A stretch of DNA of 64,000 bases from Gigaspora margarita (Eukaryota; Glomeromycota; Glomeromycetes; Diversisporales; Gigasporaceae). This document shows, piece by piece, positions 23,514 through 34,796 of the stretch. The stretch spans positions 517,511 through 581,510 of the forward strand of contig WTPW01000157.1 of NCBI GenBank assembly GCA_009809945.1, read 5' to 3'. The notes beneath the pieces are model-generated. The model was not told the origin of the DNA and did no database searches. It saw nothing but the letters and a program-made list of their open reading frames with translations. Each line of letters starts with the position of its first letter. Position 1 is the first letter of the stretch. A program made the translations under genes and the position numbers.

Positions 23514-24171
23514 TAATCTGCATCACAGGATTTTATATAGTTGGCCAATCATTTTTTGACGATATCTCACCATCACTAAGCCGATTTGGATAATCTAACT
23601 ACTGTTAGATGTGTTTCGATGAGCTCTACAACTTTTAATTAGTGGACATGTATCATTAACTTAATAAGAAAAAATTTTTAGATGGAAACACGCCACATTT
23701 CATCACTTTCCAGTTGACAGGTGGATTATCAATTAAAATGTTAAAGCAAAACAAGCTAAATACTTCTACATTCTTAATTTTTTTTTGAAATCTATTTATA
23801 AATAAGTTATAGCAAGTTGAAGTTATAGTATTTTTATAAGTAAAGATGAAATTTGGCCACCTTTAATATATATATAAAAAAGCAAATTTGGCCTCTTAAA
23901 AATTTAAATTTGGCCACTTTATATATAAATTTGGCCACTTTATATATTAAAAATTTAAATTTAGCCACTTTATATATAAATATTTGCTAAATTTTCAAAT
24001 TGGGCTCTTTATATATATAAAGAATAAAATTTGAATTTGGCTGCTAAAAATTTTTATTGGTTAGGTCTAGGTTGTACAAACTGTATTATCATTTTTTAAT
24101 GTTATCTAATATTTACTAGACCAATTTGGATAGTTAAACTACTATTAAAGTTGTTTTAGTAAGCTCCACAG

Positions 24172-24916
24172 TAGTGTTACAAATTGGCAAAAATTTTTTA
24201 AGGGTAGAGTGAATGTAGATCAATTTTTATATGATTTACGGGGTACAAAAAATTTTATATAGAAAGCAAAAATATGCTTCTAATAAAACTTTTCAAAATT
24301 ATAGCCAGTATTTTCCAAAATTTTGTGGTATATAATTTGAAGTCTCCTATTTGTTATAGTAAAATTTTAAACCCTATATCATTTAAAAAAATCTACCTTT
24401 GTATATTGGTAAAAAAAACTTAGNTGACCCCANATTTNCTTAGGTNNNACAAAAATCNCNAATTCNGATTGGNTGAATCNTTGTTGTTTACAACCCTGAT
24501 TGGTCGATCACCTGATTTCATATGATTACAACGTAATCATTATTAAAAATGATCTACGTTCACCCTACATTAATCGATTAGTTGCTCAATTAGTTGACAA
24601 TTAATTGTAATTAATTGATTAATCAATTAATCAATTAATTGTTAAGTTGCACTAATTGATTAATTGATCAATTGATTAATCAATTAATTGTAAGTTGCAA
24701 CTAGTTGATCAATCAATTAATCAATTAATTGCAACTAATTCATTAATTAATTTATTAATTTTCAATTGATTACTAATTAATTCTTTAATTGGTTAGTTGC
24801 AACTAATTGTTTGATTGATTAATTGATTAATTGATTAGTCGGTATCCAAAAAATTTAATCATTTTGTTATCAACTAATCAACTATTGATTTTTTCTAACT
24901 TCAATTTGTAACACTA
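24172..24916. repeat. hAT-like non-autonomous element, 8-bp duplication
   Basis: TIRs TAGTGTTACAAATTG are identical at both ends. The flanks 'ctccacag' (24164-24171) and 'cttcacag' (24917-24924) differ at one base. 745 bp, no transposase. The interior includes an N-rich stretch (24424-24480) and an array of 'ttgattaatcaattaa' words (24592-24840). Confidence 0.82.
24592..24840. repeat. Palindromic satellite of ttaattgat / atcaattaa words
   Basis: The array consists almost wholly of self-complementary 'ttgattaatcaattaa' words with occasional 'ttgcaact'. It can pair with itself in many registers. It sits inside the hAT-like element. Confidence 0.85.
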
Positions 24917-24990
24917 CTTCACAGCTTTTAATTAATTGATTTTGGTTGCTAATTTAATAAAGAATTATTTTTTATTGGACTCCACTTAAA

Positions 24991-26129
24991 TTCTAGTATA
25001 GTTAATATTATAGGAATTTTGCTTCAAATTCTAATATAAAATGTGCTAATCTTACTCAGATTAGCAGTTAATATAAAAGCTTATATAATAAAATATATAG
25101 TTCCTTTCTATAGATACATTCTATATAGTCATACTCTATATAGTTACACTCCATATCTGATATAGTTATGCACTATATAGTTACACTTCATATAGTCAAA
25201 CTCAATATAGTCACCCTTTTATTTAAGTACCCAATATTGTGTGATAGACTTAAACATATTAAAAAACCTTATTAAAGTCACAAATTACTTATAATTACTA
25301 TTACTATAAAATTTAATTTTTTTACCAATTTTATTAATAATAAACCTTTATTATAGTTACTAATTTTTAACTAAATACAGATTATAAAATCTGATTAGCC
25401 AATATTTATATTCATGCATATTAAAATTTTTAATTAAAAATTTTTAAATAAAACAACTACCAAAATATTTATCTCAATAAGGTGATTCTAATAAGCCCAA
25501 GATTACTAAAATCTTATTACAAGTTCCTGAGTTGATTAAGAATTTGTATTGCTATACATGTTTAAAAATTGATTAAACTTAGATATTTGAATAAAAAATT
25601 TTTAATATTTTTAGAATTAAGTATTTAGATTTGAACAATTTTAAGAGTAGAGGGTACTATTTTAAAATTATATATAATTTTAATGGTAAATTTTTTTATA
25701 ATTAATATTATGAAAAATTATATTAAGTAAACTAATTTTAATACTTAAGACAAGTTTGTAGAGCAGGTTTTTTTGATTCTAATAATAGTAAAATTATTAA
25801 AATTGGTTAAAGACTCAGTGAAATATATATATTTAAAAATTGGGTATTAAAATTTAGTAATAAAACTAACTTATAAATTCACATAAATTGACCAATCAGA
25901 ATTAGTAATTTTGTGCAACCCAGAAAAATTTGGGCTAACCCAGAAAAACTTTGTAATATATATAACTATATTTTTTAAAATATAATAATAGTTCAAAATT
26001 TTACTATAATAGATAAATTGTTTTATTTATATTTTGTAAAATTTTAATAAAAGGATTAATATATTTATAACCATAGGTTACAATAAATTTTTTGTAGCCA
26101 GGCCATAACTAAGCCCAAATGTAATATAG
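24991..26129. other. Non-coding very AT-rich DNA
   Basis: No gene is seen. A set of 'ctatatagt(c/t)acact' direct words lies at 25110-25210. Confidence 0.4.
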
Positions 26130-26215
26130 TTAGGGTTAGGGTTAGGGTAATATTAAAGTTAGAGTTAGAGTTTAGATTGTGATTAGTTAGAGTTAAATTT
26201 ATAGTTAATGTTAAA
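26130..26215 (+). repeat. Interstitial telomere-like tract
   Basis: Three exact TTAGGG units (26130-26147) are followed by degenerate 'gttagagttagag' type units. The motif is the common fungal/animal telomere repeat; here it is internal and decayed. Shorter tracts of the same kind are at 29391, 31907, 39574, 42640 and 61778. Confidence 0.75.
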
Positions 26216-26800
26216 ATTACTACAAAATCGCGAGAGAAGCATTTTTTGTTAGTAGTACAACAGGGGTTACCCTAGTAAAATTTTGAGTTATTAACAATTT
26301 TATAAAATACGGTTACAGTAACCATGGCTACAAATAAATTAATCCTTAATAAAAATTAGCTGTAATTTAAAAAATGTTTTATTAGTAGTATATATTAGTT
26401 TTATATGAAAATTTCAAAATACCATATAAAACTATATAAAAATGATCTACATATCCTCTACCTTTAAACTTGTTAGAATCATCTTATTGAAATAAATATA
26501 CTAGTAGTTGTTTTATCAAAATTGGGCTATTGAATTAATAGTTATTTACTGTCAACCATTTTTTAAATTTTCTATAATAAATTACAAATATATACAAATA
26601 TGTTACAATTATATATTAAATTAAACTTTTATTGCACTGCAATTATCTGATCACTACAAGGTATATTACTTATAGTCATACCTTTATACAATTACTACAA
26701 TAGGGCTTGACCAACTTGGAATTATAAAGAGACAACTATAATTAATTATCTCAAATAAAAAGTGAATAAATTAAAAAGTTTATATTAAAATACTATTTTT
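26216..26800. other. Non-coding AT-rich DNA
   Basis: No gene or boundary recognised. Confidence 0.35.
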
Positions 26801-27058
26801 ATATATGGGGGCTTGTTAGTAGAAATGTGATAAAAAGTTTATAAGTAAAAGTTTTTTAAACTTTGAATTAAAATATTCCAATAACTACTAAATTAAACTT
26901 AATATATTTTTTTTATATTTTAATTATATGTAGTTATAAAATTAAATAAAAAAAAATTTATTTAATTTGATTTAGTAGTTATTGAGCTATTCTAGTTTAA
27001 AATTTAAAAAAAGTGGTAAAAACTTATTACCCTTCTCTACTGACAAGCCCCCATATAT
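26801..27058. repeat. Palindromic MITE-C, copy 1
   Basis: Arms 'atatatgggggcttgttag' and complement 'ctgacaagcccccatatat' enclose about 258 bp that pairs along most of its length around a centre near 26930. Confidence 0.78.
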
Positions 27059-27871
27059 TGTTTGAGGGCCTATTAATTTTTGTAAATATAATACATGTAT
27101 ATATAATTAGAAATTCTCTATATTAAATTACAAATATGTTTAATAATAGATACTTTTTACTAAATCAGTTTGTATAACAAAAAATATATAAAAAATATAA
27201 TTAATAATAAAAAATTTAACTGCTATAATTAATATAATTAATTTAAAATGCACTCTCTTTGTTAATCACTTGTTTACAAATTTTCTTAATTTAATTATTT
27301 AATAACTTTAAATTTATTAAGTTAACTTGATTATTACCTCTAAATAAACTTGTCCTCTTTATAAATATATATAATATTAAAATATTATTGCAAAATTTTT
27401 AAACTTATTAAATAAAAGCCTTTGACCTAAAATTGTATTCTTTTGAAATATATACAAAACAGCCTTTTTAATCTATCTTGCAAATTTATAAAAAGTAAAA
27501 AGCTTATTTTTTTTTATTATAACAAGCTATATTCATGCTTGTAGTTCTAAAACTAACAGAAATACACTCAAAATATTTTAATTTTTTATAATCTTTTCTC
27601 TTTTTTCTTTTTTTTTAAAAAATTTTTTGCAAACATCCTATAGACATTTTTTATATAACCTAAACACTTCTAAATCATGCTATCCACATTTTTAAATTGT
27701 TCAAAATTAGTGGTTCTTTCATAAATTATACAAAATATTATTTAATTTTATACAAATTAATATTTACTCTTTTTGTAACTATTTTAATTTGTATATAGTA
27801 ATGCTATCTAAGTATTATTTTAATATAATTTGATATATTACATTATATACAAGACTTTTAATGAATATCTA
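27059..27871. other. Non-coding AT-rich DNA
   Basis: No gene, RNA or repeat boundary recognised; long A/T runs only. Confidence 0.35.
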
Positions 27872-28118
27872 AATATGGGATAAGTCAATAGAAGAAGGGC
27901 CAAATTTTTTTAAGTAAAAGTTTTCTTGACTTTAAACTTAAATATTTTAAAAACTATCTTAATAAATTTAATAAATTTTTTATTTTAATTTTATATAATT
28001 TCAAGATTAAAATAAAAAAATTTTAATAGATTTAATTAAATAGTCGTTAAGATATTTTAATTTAAAACTTAAAAATTTACTAAAAATGATTTGTCTTTTC
28101 TACTAACTCATCTCTATA
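27872..28118. repeat. Palindromic MITE-C, copy 2
   Basis: Termini 'tatgggataagtcaataga' and (complement) 'gatgagttagtagaaaag' with matching inner arms ('gacaaatcatttttagtaaa' type). Similar to the copy at 51976. Confidence 0.65.
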
Positions 28119-28215
28119 TACTAAAAACTTATAATTTTTAGTATAATTTGAAATTCAAGCAAACATCTTTAATATTACAAAACACTAAGATGTCAAAGAT
28201 TTAATTATTTTATAA

Positions 28216-28352
28216 GTGCGCCAAACAATAAGTATGCACTTATATAATAAAAAATGTGTATTTATTTACATGTTCTATTGTAAAGCTAGTCTTCTATTGT
28301 GCATTTAAAGAGGTATAGCATTTAGGAGATTGTATTTAGAAAGGTTTGACTA
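28216..28352. repeat. Decayed pogo-like MITE
   Basis: Words 'gtgcatttaaagaggtat', 'gcatttaggagattgtatt' and a terminal 'aaaggtttgactata' match the TA-flanked MITE at 36697-36870. The left terminus is eroded. Confidence 0.5.
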
Positions 28353-28619
28353 TATAAATTTTAAAAATAAAAAATATAATTTCTTTAAAATTGAAAATTT
28401 TATTAAAGATAAAATCTATTTTGTGCACTCCGCACCATGGTGCAGGGTGCAACGGGGTATGATATCACAGGTACAATAAAAAACAATTTGTTTACATCCC
28501 AGTTACATGGATCTACAAAATAAGTATAGATTTTTTGTTTATATTATTTTTGTCAGTTCTCTTTCTTTTTTACTAATTAGTTTATTTTTTTTTTAGATAA
28601 TATTGTACCTGCATTTCGT

Positions 28620-28975
28620 TAGTACCATCATCACATTTTGGAGCTATCTTTTCTTTAGTATCATTATTTTTTAGAGCCACCACTTATTGGTGTCATCGCT
28701 CTTTGGGGTTGTTGTTTCGTTGTTATTGTCACATTTTGGAGCCATCGTTTTACTAGTGTCATCATTATTGTTTTGCTATTGTCACACTTTGGAGCAACAT
28801 TTCTCTAGTATTGGTATTGTTGTTCTTTGGAGTCATCATTTTGCTGGTGCTATCATTCTTGGTATTGTCACATTTTGAAGCTATTGTTTCGCTGGTATCA
28901 TCATTATTGTTTTGCTATTGTCACACTTTATAGCAATATTTTCTCTAGTATTGGTATTGTTGTTCTACGTAAGAA
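28620..28975 (+). repeat. Tandem repeat, unit about 139 bp
   Basis: Two and a half units share 'attgtcacattttg(g/a)agc', 'tcatcattattgttttgcta', 'ttgtcacacttt' and 'tctctagtattggtattgtt', starting near 28729 and 28868. The overlapping Leu/Ser-rich frames (three frames open in the same place) reflect the repeat and are not called as genes. Confidence 0.78.
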
Positions 28976-30540
28976 CGTATGTATGTATGTACATAACTTT
29001 TACATTGAATAGTGTGAAAGATTACCAAGATGATGCATATAGTAGTGTAGTTAGAAATACAAAAGAAGTGAACGTATATAATATATTAGTAGGTTATATT
29101 GTCTGCTGATAGTTAAGATTAGGACTAGGATTAGAGTGAGTGCTCAGTTAGTGTTTGTTGGGCTTAGGTCATAATATAATAAATTCATTCAAGAAAACTT
29201 TTTGTTCAAAAAAGTGGTTTCTTATACAAACGATCATGTTGGGAGGACAAAATTTTTATGACGATACTGGGATACATCATGGTATACCTAAAATAAATAT
29301 AGGACTAGAAACACCAGTCAAAAAAAATTCACTCATTATGTAGTTCCATTAAAAAAAACTTTGCTAAAAAAAAAATTTTCACTATTAGGTTAGGGTTAGG
29401 GTATTGCTAGTAGGTTTGGGTTAGAAGGCTATTTTATACCAAAATTTTGCAAGAAAACCTTTTAATTAGTACGTAGAAGGCAGTTTCATAGGTGAAATTT
29501 CATGATATGGACAATTTTTTATTATTTTTGTTTCTTGAACTTTTTCATATCACACCTCTAATTGGCTAGTAAAATATTTTAGACTGGTATTTTAAAATAA
29601 ATGTGTTATAATCAGTAGGAGAGCTTTATAAAATTTGAACCAATTTAGCTTCGATCGTAAACAACTAGTGCTTTAAAGTTAAATGGTTTAAATCAATAAC
29701 TGACATACATAATTACAGATTATACGGTTTCTCTTTATTAATATAAATCAATATATCAGATTACTACAATAAAACTAATACTATTTACAATCATTAACTA
29801 CTTGTCTACTCTTCATAAGCTAAAACTTGCTATTTATATATTTGTAAGTTTACTCTGGAGTCTTAAACTCCTACTGAGAGTTTTTCTATTCTTCAGGAGC
29901 TATTATCTCCTTCTGGGAGCTTTTAACTCTCGTTGAGAGTCGCTAACTCTACGCTATGAATCATTTCCATACTATACCCAAATAAGAAAATATAAAGATA
30001 AAATAATAATATATAAAAAAAAATTAAAGTTATGGTTGTGACAAATGCCATTTAAAAATTGATCGATTCCAATCTAGCATATTGGATTAAATTTAAATAA
30101 AAAAATTCTAAAAGGTTCAAAAATGTATCCACTTATAATAATTTTAATTATTATTTTTTTATTTTTTGTTTATGGATATCTTAAATATAAAAATATTTTC
30201 AATAATTTAATAAAATTTTTAAATTATGTACAAATCATTATAGCAAACAACTTCATTTATTATACAAAGGCCAATTCATATATAAAAAAAAATTGGTTTT
30301 ATATATAGCTATAATCAGCAAATTAGATTAGATTATCAAGATAATTAAAAATTTGGTAATTTTGTTAAAGGAGTATACTAATATGTATAGAATATCATAT
30401 ATATATATTGTATATATATAGTATACATATCATACATCTATTATACACATATCTAGCACTAGATACATATTAGCTACCTAATAGAATTAGAAAATCATTG
30501 AATATAACCAATCAAATTTATGTAAATAATAATCAAAATA
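28976..30540. other. Non-coding DNA with telomere-like words
   Basis: 'ggttagggttaggg' lies at 29390-29403. Repeated 'actct..gagag' words lie at 29850-29950. No gene is supported; the 61-62 codon frames here lack any recognised domain. Confidence 0.4.
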
Positions 30541-31230
30541 GAGTGTGATGACTTAGAAAAATTGTTAAGTTGTTATTTTCAAGTAGCAAATTTAGGGTTC
30601 AAATCACACTAGCAATATTTTGAAAAAATAGATATATGATCTAGTAACTGTTTTTTGTTAATTGGTTGGGTATAAGCTTTTGGACATAGTTGTATATTAT
30701 TATACAAATAAATCCAAAGAACTAAAAAAACAGAACCCTATTTGTCACGTCCTGTTTAAAGAGGTAGCAAAGATCTTTGACAGTACTAGCAATACCAGAA
30801 TATTAGAAACTAGAACTAGAAAACTAAATGACAAGACTTTTGAAAGTTTGGTTTACCAACTTGGCTACCAGAATTGTACTAGAGGAAAAGAACCTATGCC
30901 AAAGAAGTAAATACCAAAGGAAGCAAGACCAATAATGCATCTAATACCAGGTGAATTGGCCCTTCTGAGCTAACTTGTTTGGAAGTTTGGAATATATTAG
31001 AAAAGAACTAAAAGAAAAGTAGAAGTATATAATAGGATTAAAGCAAATCTTACAAAAGCAAAAGTAAATAATAGTTGGAAGAAAATAATATTCTAATTCC
31101 AAATATAAGTCTTAGTAAATATACAAGTTAGTAACGTATAGATAAATATCTGTATAAAACAGGTATAGCTCTACCAAGTTTCCTATTGCAGATATGCAAA
31201 TTGTATCTTTGGATACATTAAAGTGGTTCT
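30541..31230 (+). mobile_element. Old copy of a tRNA-derived SINE-like retroposon
   Basis: The head 'gagtgtgatgacttagaaaa' and the B-box-like 'gggttcaaatcac' (30595-30607) align with the young copy on the minus strand at 34797-35777 (head 'gggtgtggcgacttaggg'). Later blocks also align: 'gaggtagcaaagatctttga', 'accaacttggctaccaga', 'tgagctaacttgtttggaag', 'ctctaccaagttt'. Differences are dominated by C to T and G to A, with CpG sites lost. An 82-codon frame at 30662-30910 lies wholly within it and is not a gene. Confidence 0.82.
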
Positions 31231-31243
31231 AGACTAACTGTAT

Positions 31244-31475
31244 ATTAGAAGTTCTTAAATTCAAGTTAAATCAAATATTAGATTAATTTGAATTTGATCA
31301 AATTAGATTAATTCTAATTTGAATTTGATTTGATTCGCATCTTTGAATTTGATTTTGATTTAAATTTTAATTTTTAATAGTAATTTTCAAATTAAATTAA
31401 ATATTTGTTAAATCAAATCAAATTTGGTCATAAATGAATTTGATCAAATTAAATATAATCAAATTTGAATTTGAA
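31244..31475. repeat. Decayed second copy of the 5905 element
   Basis: It carries the same order of words ('aatttgaatttgatcaaatt', 'taatttttaatagtaatttt', 'aaatcaaatcaaatttggt') as 5905-6186. The GGGTTCC terminus is reduced to 'gttctta' and the right end is cut short. Confidence 0.75.
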
Positions 31476-33539
31476 CTTGTAATAGGTAGCACATTCATGC
31501 TACTTATTTTATTTATATTGTTAACTATATTAATTACTACAAAAAATTTTATGATTAAAACTACATTAGCTAATATTACAGTATAGTTTTTTAACATAAT
31601 TATTATAAAACATTCTATTATAAACTAAGTCACAAATATAGTATATACAATTGTAAGATTTTATTATAATTAATATTATTTAATCATTAGTTACTATATA
31701 CTTATCACTATAGTATATAATTAAAGTGGAGTTAAACTGCATTGAAATAATTATAATTTCTATTGTAAAAAGTTTTGTTATAAAATTTACTTATTATTTC
31801 CAGAAACAATAAATATATTTAGATTAAATTAGATGTATTTGAATTTATTATAATTTAATAATAAAATATACTAGAAAAATGAATACCCATTAGTGTCTAA
31901 AATTATAGGGTTAGGGTTATCATTCAATTAATTGCAGATTTTATTTCTAGTCTGTGTAATGTAAAGAATAAATATCAGGCTAATCTGTGTCAATCTATAT
32001 GCTGATTGGCTAATATATGTGCATGTGACTAAATCTAACACAAAATTGTGTTCATTGCTAACTACATAGTTCTTGCTACACTTTAAACATAAATATTTTG
32101 TTAAAAACTTACTATTTTGATAACTAAAGTATAGTTGAATTAGTTTGTATTATAATTTCTAATATAATTCTACTATAGATTGGTGTAAATTTTGTTTGCA
32201 CTTTCTATTCTAGCACTACAGTATATAGTTATATTTGTAATAGAAGTATTGTGATTTTAACATTACTATAAAAACACTATGTTACAGAACTATAATAGTT
32301 AAAGTTGGCCAGTATATATAGAAATTATTTTGATTGTTGCTATTAGTTACTATGAAAAATTTTATTTAAAGTTTATCTACTCTAGCTATATAAAATTTTA
32401 TAAAGCCTGCAAGGTTTATTTTTTATTTAAATAACCTGCTAATAAAATTTTTTTTAAATTATGCCAATTTTTCTGTTTTTGCTTTTTAATTTTTCTTTGG
32501 TATCACTTGATAGTGACCTTATTTTTCCAAATTTATCTGATAAATTAAAAAAATAAAAAAGTGTACTAAAACCAGGTTTTGTACTAAATAAATTAACTAG
32601 ACTGATTAACAAATGTTGTTTTTCAGACCAAGGCAGTTCTAAAGGTAATGAGTTCATTAAAAAGGCCTAGTAGATATCTTTCTATGGCTTTTCAAAGTTT
32701 TATAATAATTATTTATATAAATCATATAAATTAAACAATTTTTATAAAACTTTGAGAGCCATAAAAAAAGATATACTGGACCATTTTTGATAACTCACTA
32801 GTTTTAAAACTGTCTAGATCTGAAGAACAATATTGTCTTAATTAGCCTTGTTAGTTTACTTAGTAAAATGCATAGTTCCAAAAACAGTTTTATTTATTTG
32901 ATAAATAATTTATAAATGCAGAATATATATATATAGTGCCATAGATTAAAACTTGCATTAGATTTTCAAAAACTTCAATCTATAAAAATTATATAGTTAA
33001 TGCATTTTACTATAACAAAACTCTATCAAGTTGAAGTTAGAAGTGACCATTTACTGCTTGTTTTGGTTGTAGCTAAAATAGAGTTAAAAAAGAGTTAAAC
33101 TATTGTAAGTAAGGCCTTCTGGCAGAAAACTATAATATTACCAAGTAAGGAAGTAGTAGATAAACTCTAGAGCTTTGTTAAGGTTTACAAAAGCAAAAGC
33201 AGAAGTAGTTATTGAGTTATATACATTATTCTGCATAGTATAACTCTTCAAGTCTCTACAAGTTGGTACTCTTTTTGCTTACTTTTTTGGCTTTTTTAAA
33301 ATTTCAACAAAGTGGCATTTTGGCTTACTCTTTTTAAAAGATTAGCAGTATTTACTTCTTTCAAAATTGGAAATGTACTACCTAATCAAAATCAAGTCAC
33401 AAGTAAATTTTAGGTTCTGTAAAATAAACAATAAATAATATGTGAGACTGTTAAAAGAAAAATTATAAATAAAACTTCTTTTTAGAATTATTTTATTTAT
33501 TTTTTTATAGTTTAATAGACATCTACTTTGGCTATAAGG
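31476..33539. other. Non-coding very AT-rich DNA
   Basis: No gene is supported. 'agggttagggtta' lies at 31907-31919. A 67-codon minus frame (32454-32657) is unrecognised. Words at 33120-33200 ('ttacaaaagcaaaagcagaa') faintly recall the SINE-like element. Confidence 0.35.
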
Positions 33540-34205
33540 TTTTTATTGAATCTTTATTGTTATATTAACAAGTATATAACTAGCTATATGTGCACTTTTG
33601 GTACCTAATTTAAGTAGACTGTTTGAAGGTTCTACACTAGCTACTATACTTGCAGACCAACTATGGGTCCTGTTTAATTAAACCACTCTAATCCATGCTT
33701 TGTCTATTAATATTTACCTATTTACTAATTTATATTATAGTTTTTAGAATTATTCTCAATAAATCTACTAGCCTTAGTGCTAATTTATCTTTGCAGAAAT
33801 TGCTAGCCACCCCAAGTATGTATCCCATATTGTATACCAAAGAAGTCTTTGGTAACTTGCACTTAGCCTGCATTGTTATCTATATTGCCATTATAAGATT
33901 TGTTCTAATCCTAGTACTAATATCTTTTTAGTAGTACTATCAAAGATCTTCTTCTACCTCTTTACTTGGAATTTGCCAAATTTCTCCAGTTCTTTGGATT
34001 TGTCAGTATAATATAGCACTATTATGCTTAAATGCTCCAATTCAATATAGTGAAACCAAAACTACAGGTTATATATCCAACCAATAATGAGAAACAGGCA
34101 ACTAGTACACAAATCTATTTTCAAAATGCACCAGTATGATTTGAACTCTCAACCTGCCACTTGGAGTAACAACTTGACAACTTCTCTGTATTGCTACACC
34201 CTTTT
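33540..34205 (-). mobile_element. Second old copy of the SINE-like retroposon
   Basis: Reading minus from 34205, the head 'gggtgtagcaatacagagaa', the B-box-like 'gagttcaaatcat' and later blocks ('aaatccaaagaactggagaa', 'gatctttgatagtac') align with the young copy. Tail blocks on plus ('cctaatttaagtag', 'ctacactagctactatac') match 34954-35000. A middle part is deleted relative to the young copy. The left limit is approximate. The 78-codon plus frame inside is not a gene. Confidence 0.78.
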
Positions 34206-34779
34206 TTCTAAAATGTTCTTTTAGAAGTAGTTTCTTTTTTTTATATATATATAATACTTAAGCAAAGTGTTCTTCTGTACAGTATTATATAATTTTTATG
34301 TTTTAGTATAGTTTTCTAATTGTGTTTTAGTGGTTTATTTTTTATTTTTTATATTTTTTTTTTTAGTTTTAGGTTAGCTTTTATTATTAGTACAGAATTT
34401 TTCTTTGTTTTTTTTTATTTTTTGTCTTTATTTTGTTAGTTTTTGGTATTTATTTAGGTTTTAGCAGTTATCTTCTTTTTTTATTTCTTATACTTTCTTT
34501 TTATATCAGATATTGTTTTTATTAGTCTATTATTATGTAGAATTTTTTTTCTTCTTTTCAATAAAAATTTTGGCAAGGCTGTTAAAGAATTAAAAAATAA
34601 AACTTGCATTAGATTGAATTTAATACACATTAGCAGTCAAGGGACATGTCCATATATAATAGCTTAGAATAAGTTACTTATAGATCAAATAAGTTGACTT
34701 ACCCAATTTTATATATAAATTTATGAAAAAAATCATTTAAATTGAATTTATTTATTTTTTTTTAATTAAGGTGAGGTCT
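34206..34779. other. T-rich non-coding DNA ending in a LINE 3' end
   Basis: Mostly T-rich. 'aaggtgaggtcttgcttata' at 34768-34787 is a diverged copy of the LINE 3' terminus seen at 1003 and 52114, with T-rich tail at 34745-34765, so the SINE-like element landed in an old LINE tail. Confidence 0.5.
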
Positions 34780-34796
34780 TGCTTATATTTTTATTT

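Larger units (their letters stand above)
22520..23732. mobile_element. MITE-A, TTAA-flanked compound palindromic element
   Basis: TTAA at 22516-22519 and 23733-23736 flanks TIRs 'ttgataatccacctg' that extend over 45 bp. The equivalent position in family B copy 1 reads 'actatcttaaaat', with one TTAA, so this is a documented insertion. TTAA duplication is typical of piggyBac-type transposition, but the TIR start is not the classic CCC, and no transposase is present. Two further insertions lie inside (about 22728-23147 and 23149-23513). Confidence 0.8.
22425..24083. repeat. Family B, copy 2 (inverted), split by a TTAA element
   Basis: Termini 'agtgtgtacagcctag' and (complement) 'cagtttgtacaacctag' match copy 1 in the opposite orientation. 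Flanks 'tattatat' and 'tattatca' are a possible eroded 8-bp duplication. It is interrupted at 22520-23732 by another element; copy 1 keeps the uninterrupted site. Confidence 0.78.
24090..24990. repeat. MITE-A fragment split by a hAT-like insertion
   Basis: 24090-24171 and 24917-24990 together resemble the right arm of MITE-A ('gaccaatttggata', 'aagctccacag' then 'acagcttttaatta'). The 24172-24916 element separates them. Confidence 0.6.

Noticed and set aside
28687..29109. Overlapping Ser/Leu-rich frames
   Set aside because: They come from the 139-bp tandem repeat, which leaves several frames open at once.
30662..30910. 82-codon plus frame
   Set aside because: It lies wholly within the old SINE-like copy and has no counterpart frame in the young copy.
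33695..33931. 78-codon hydrophobic plus frame
   Set aside because: It lies inside the second old SINE-like copy, antisense to it.
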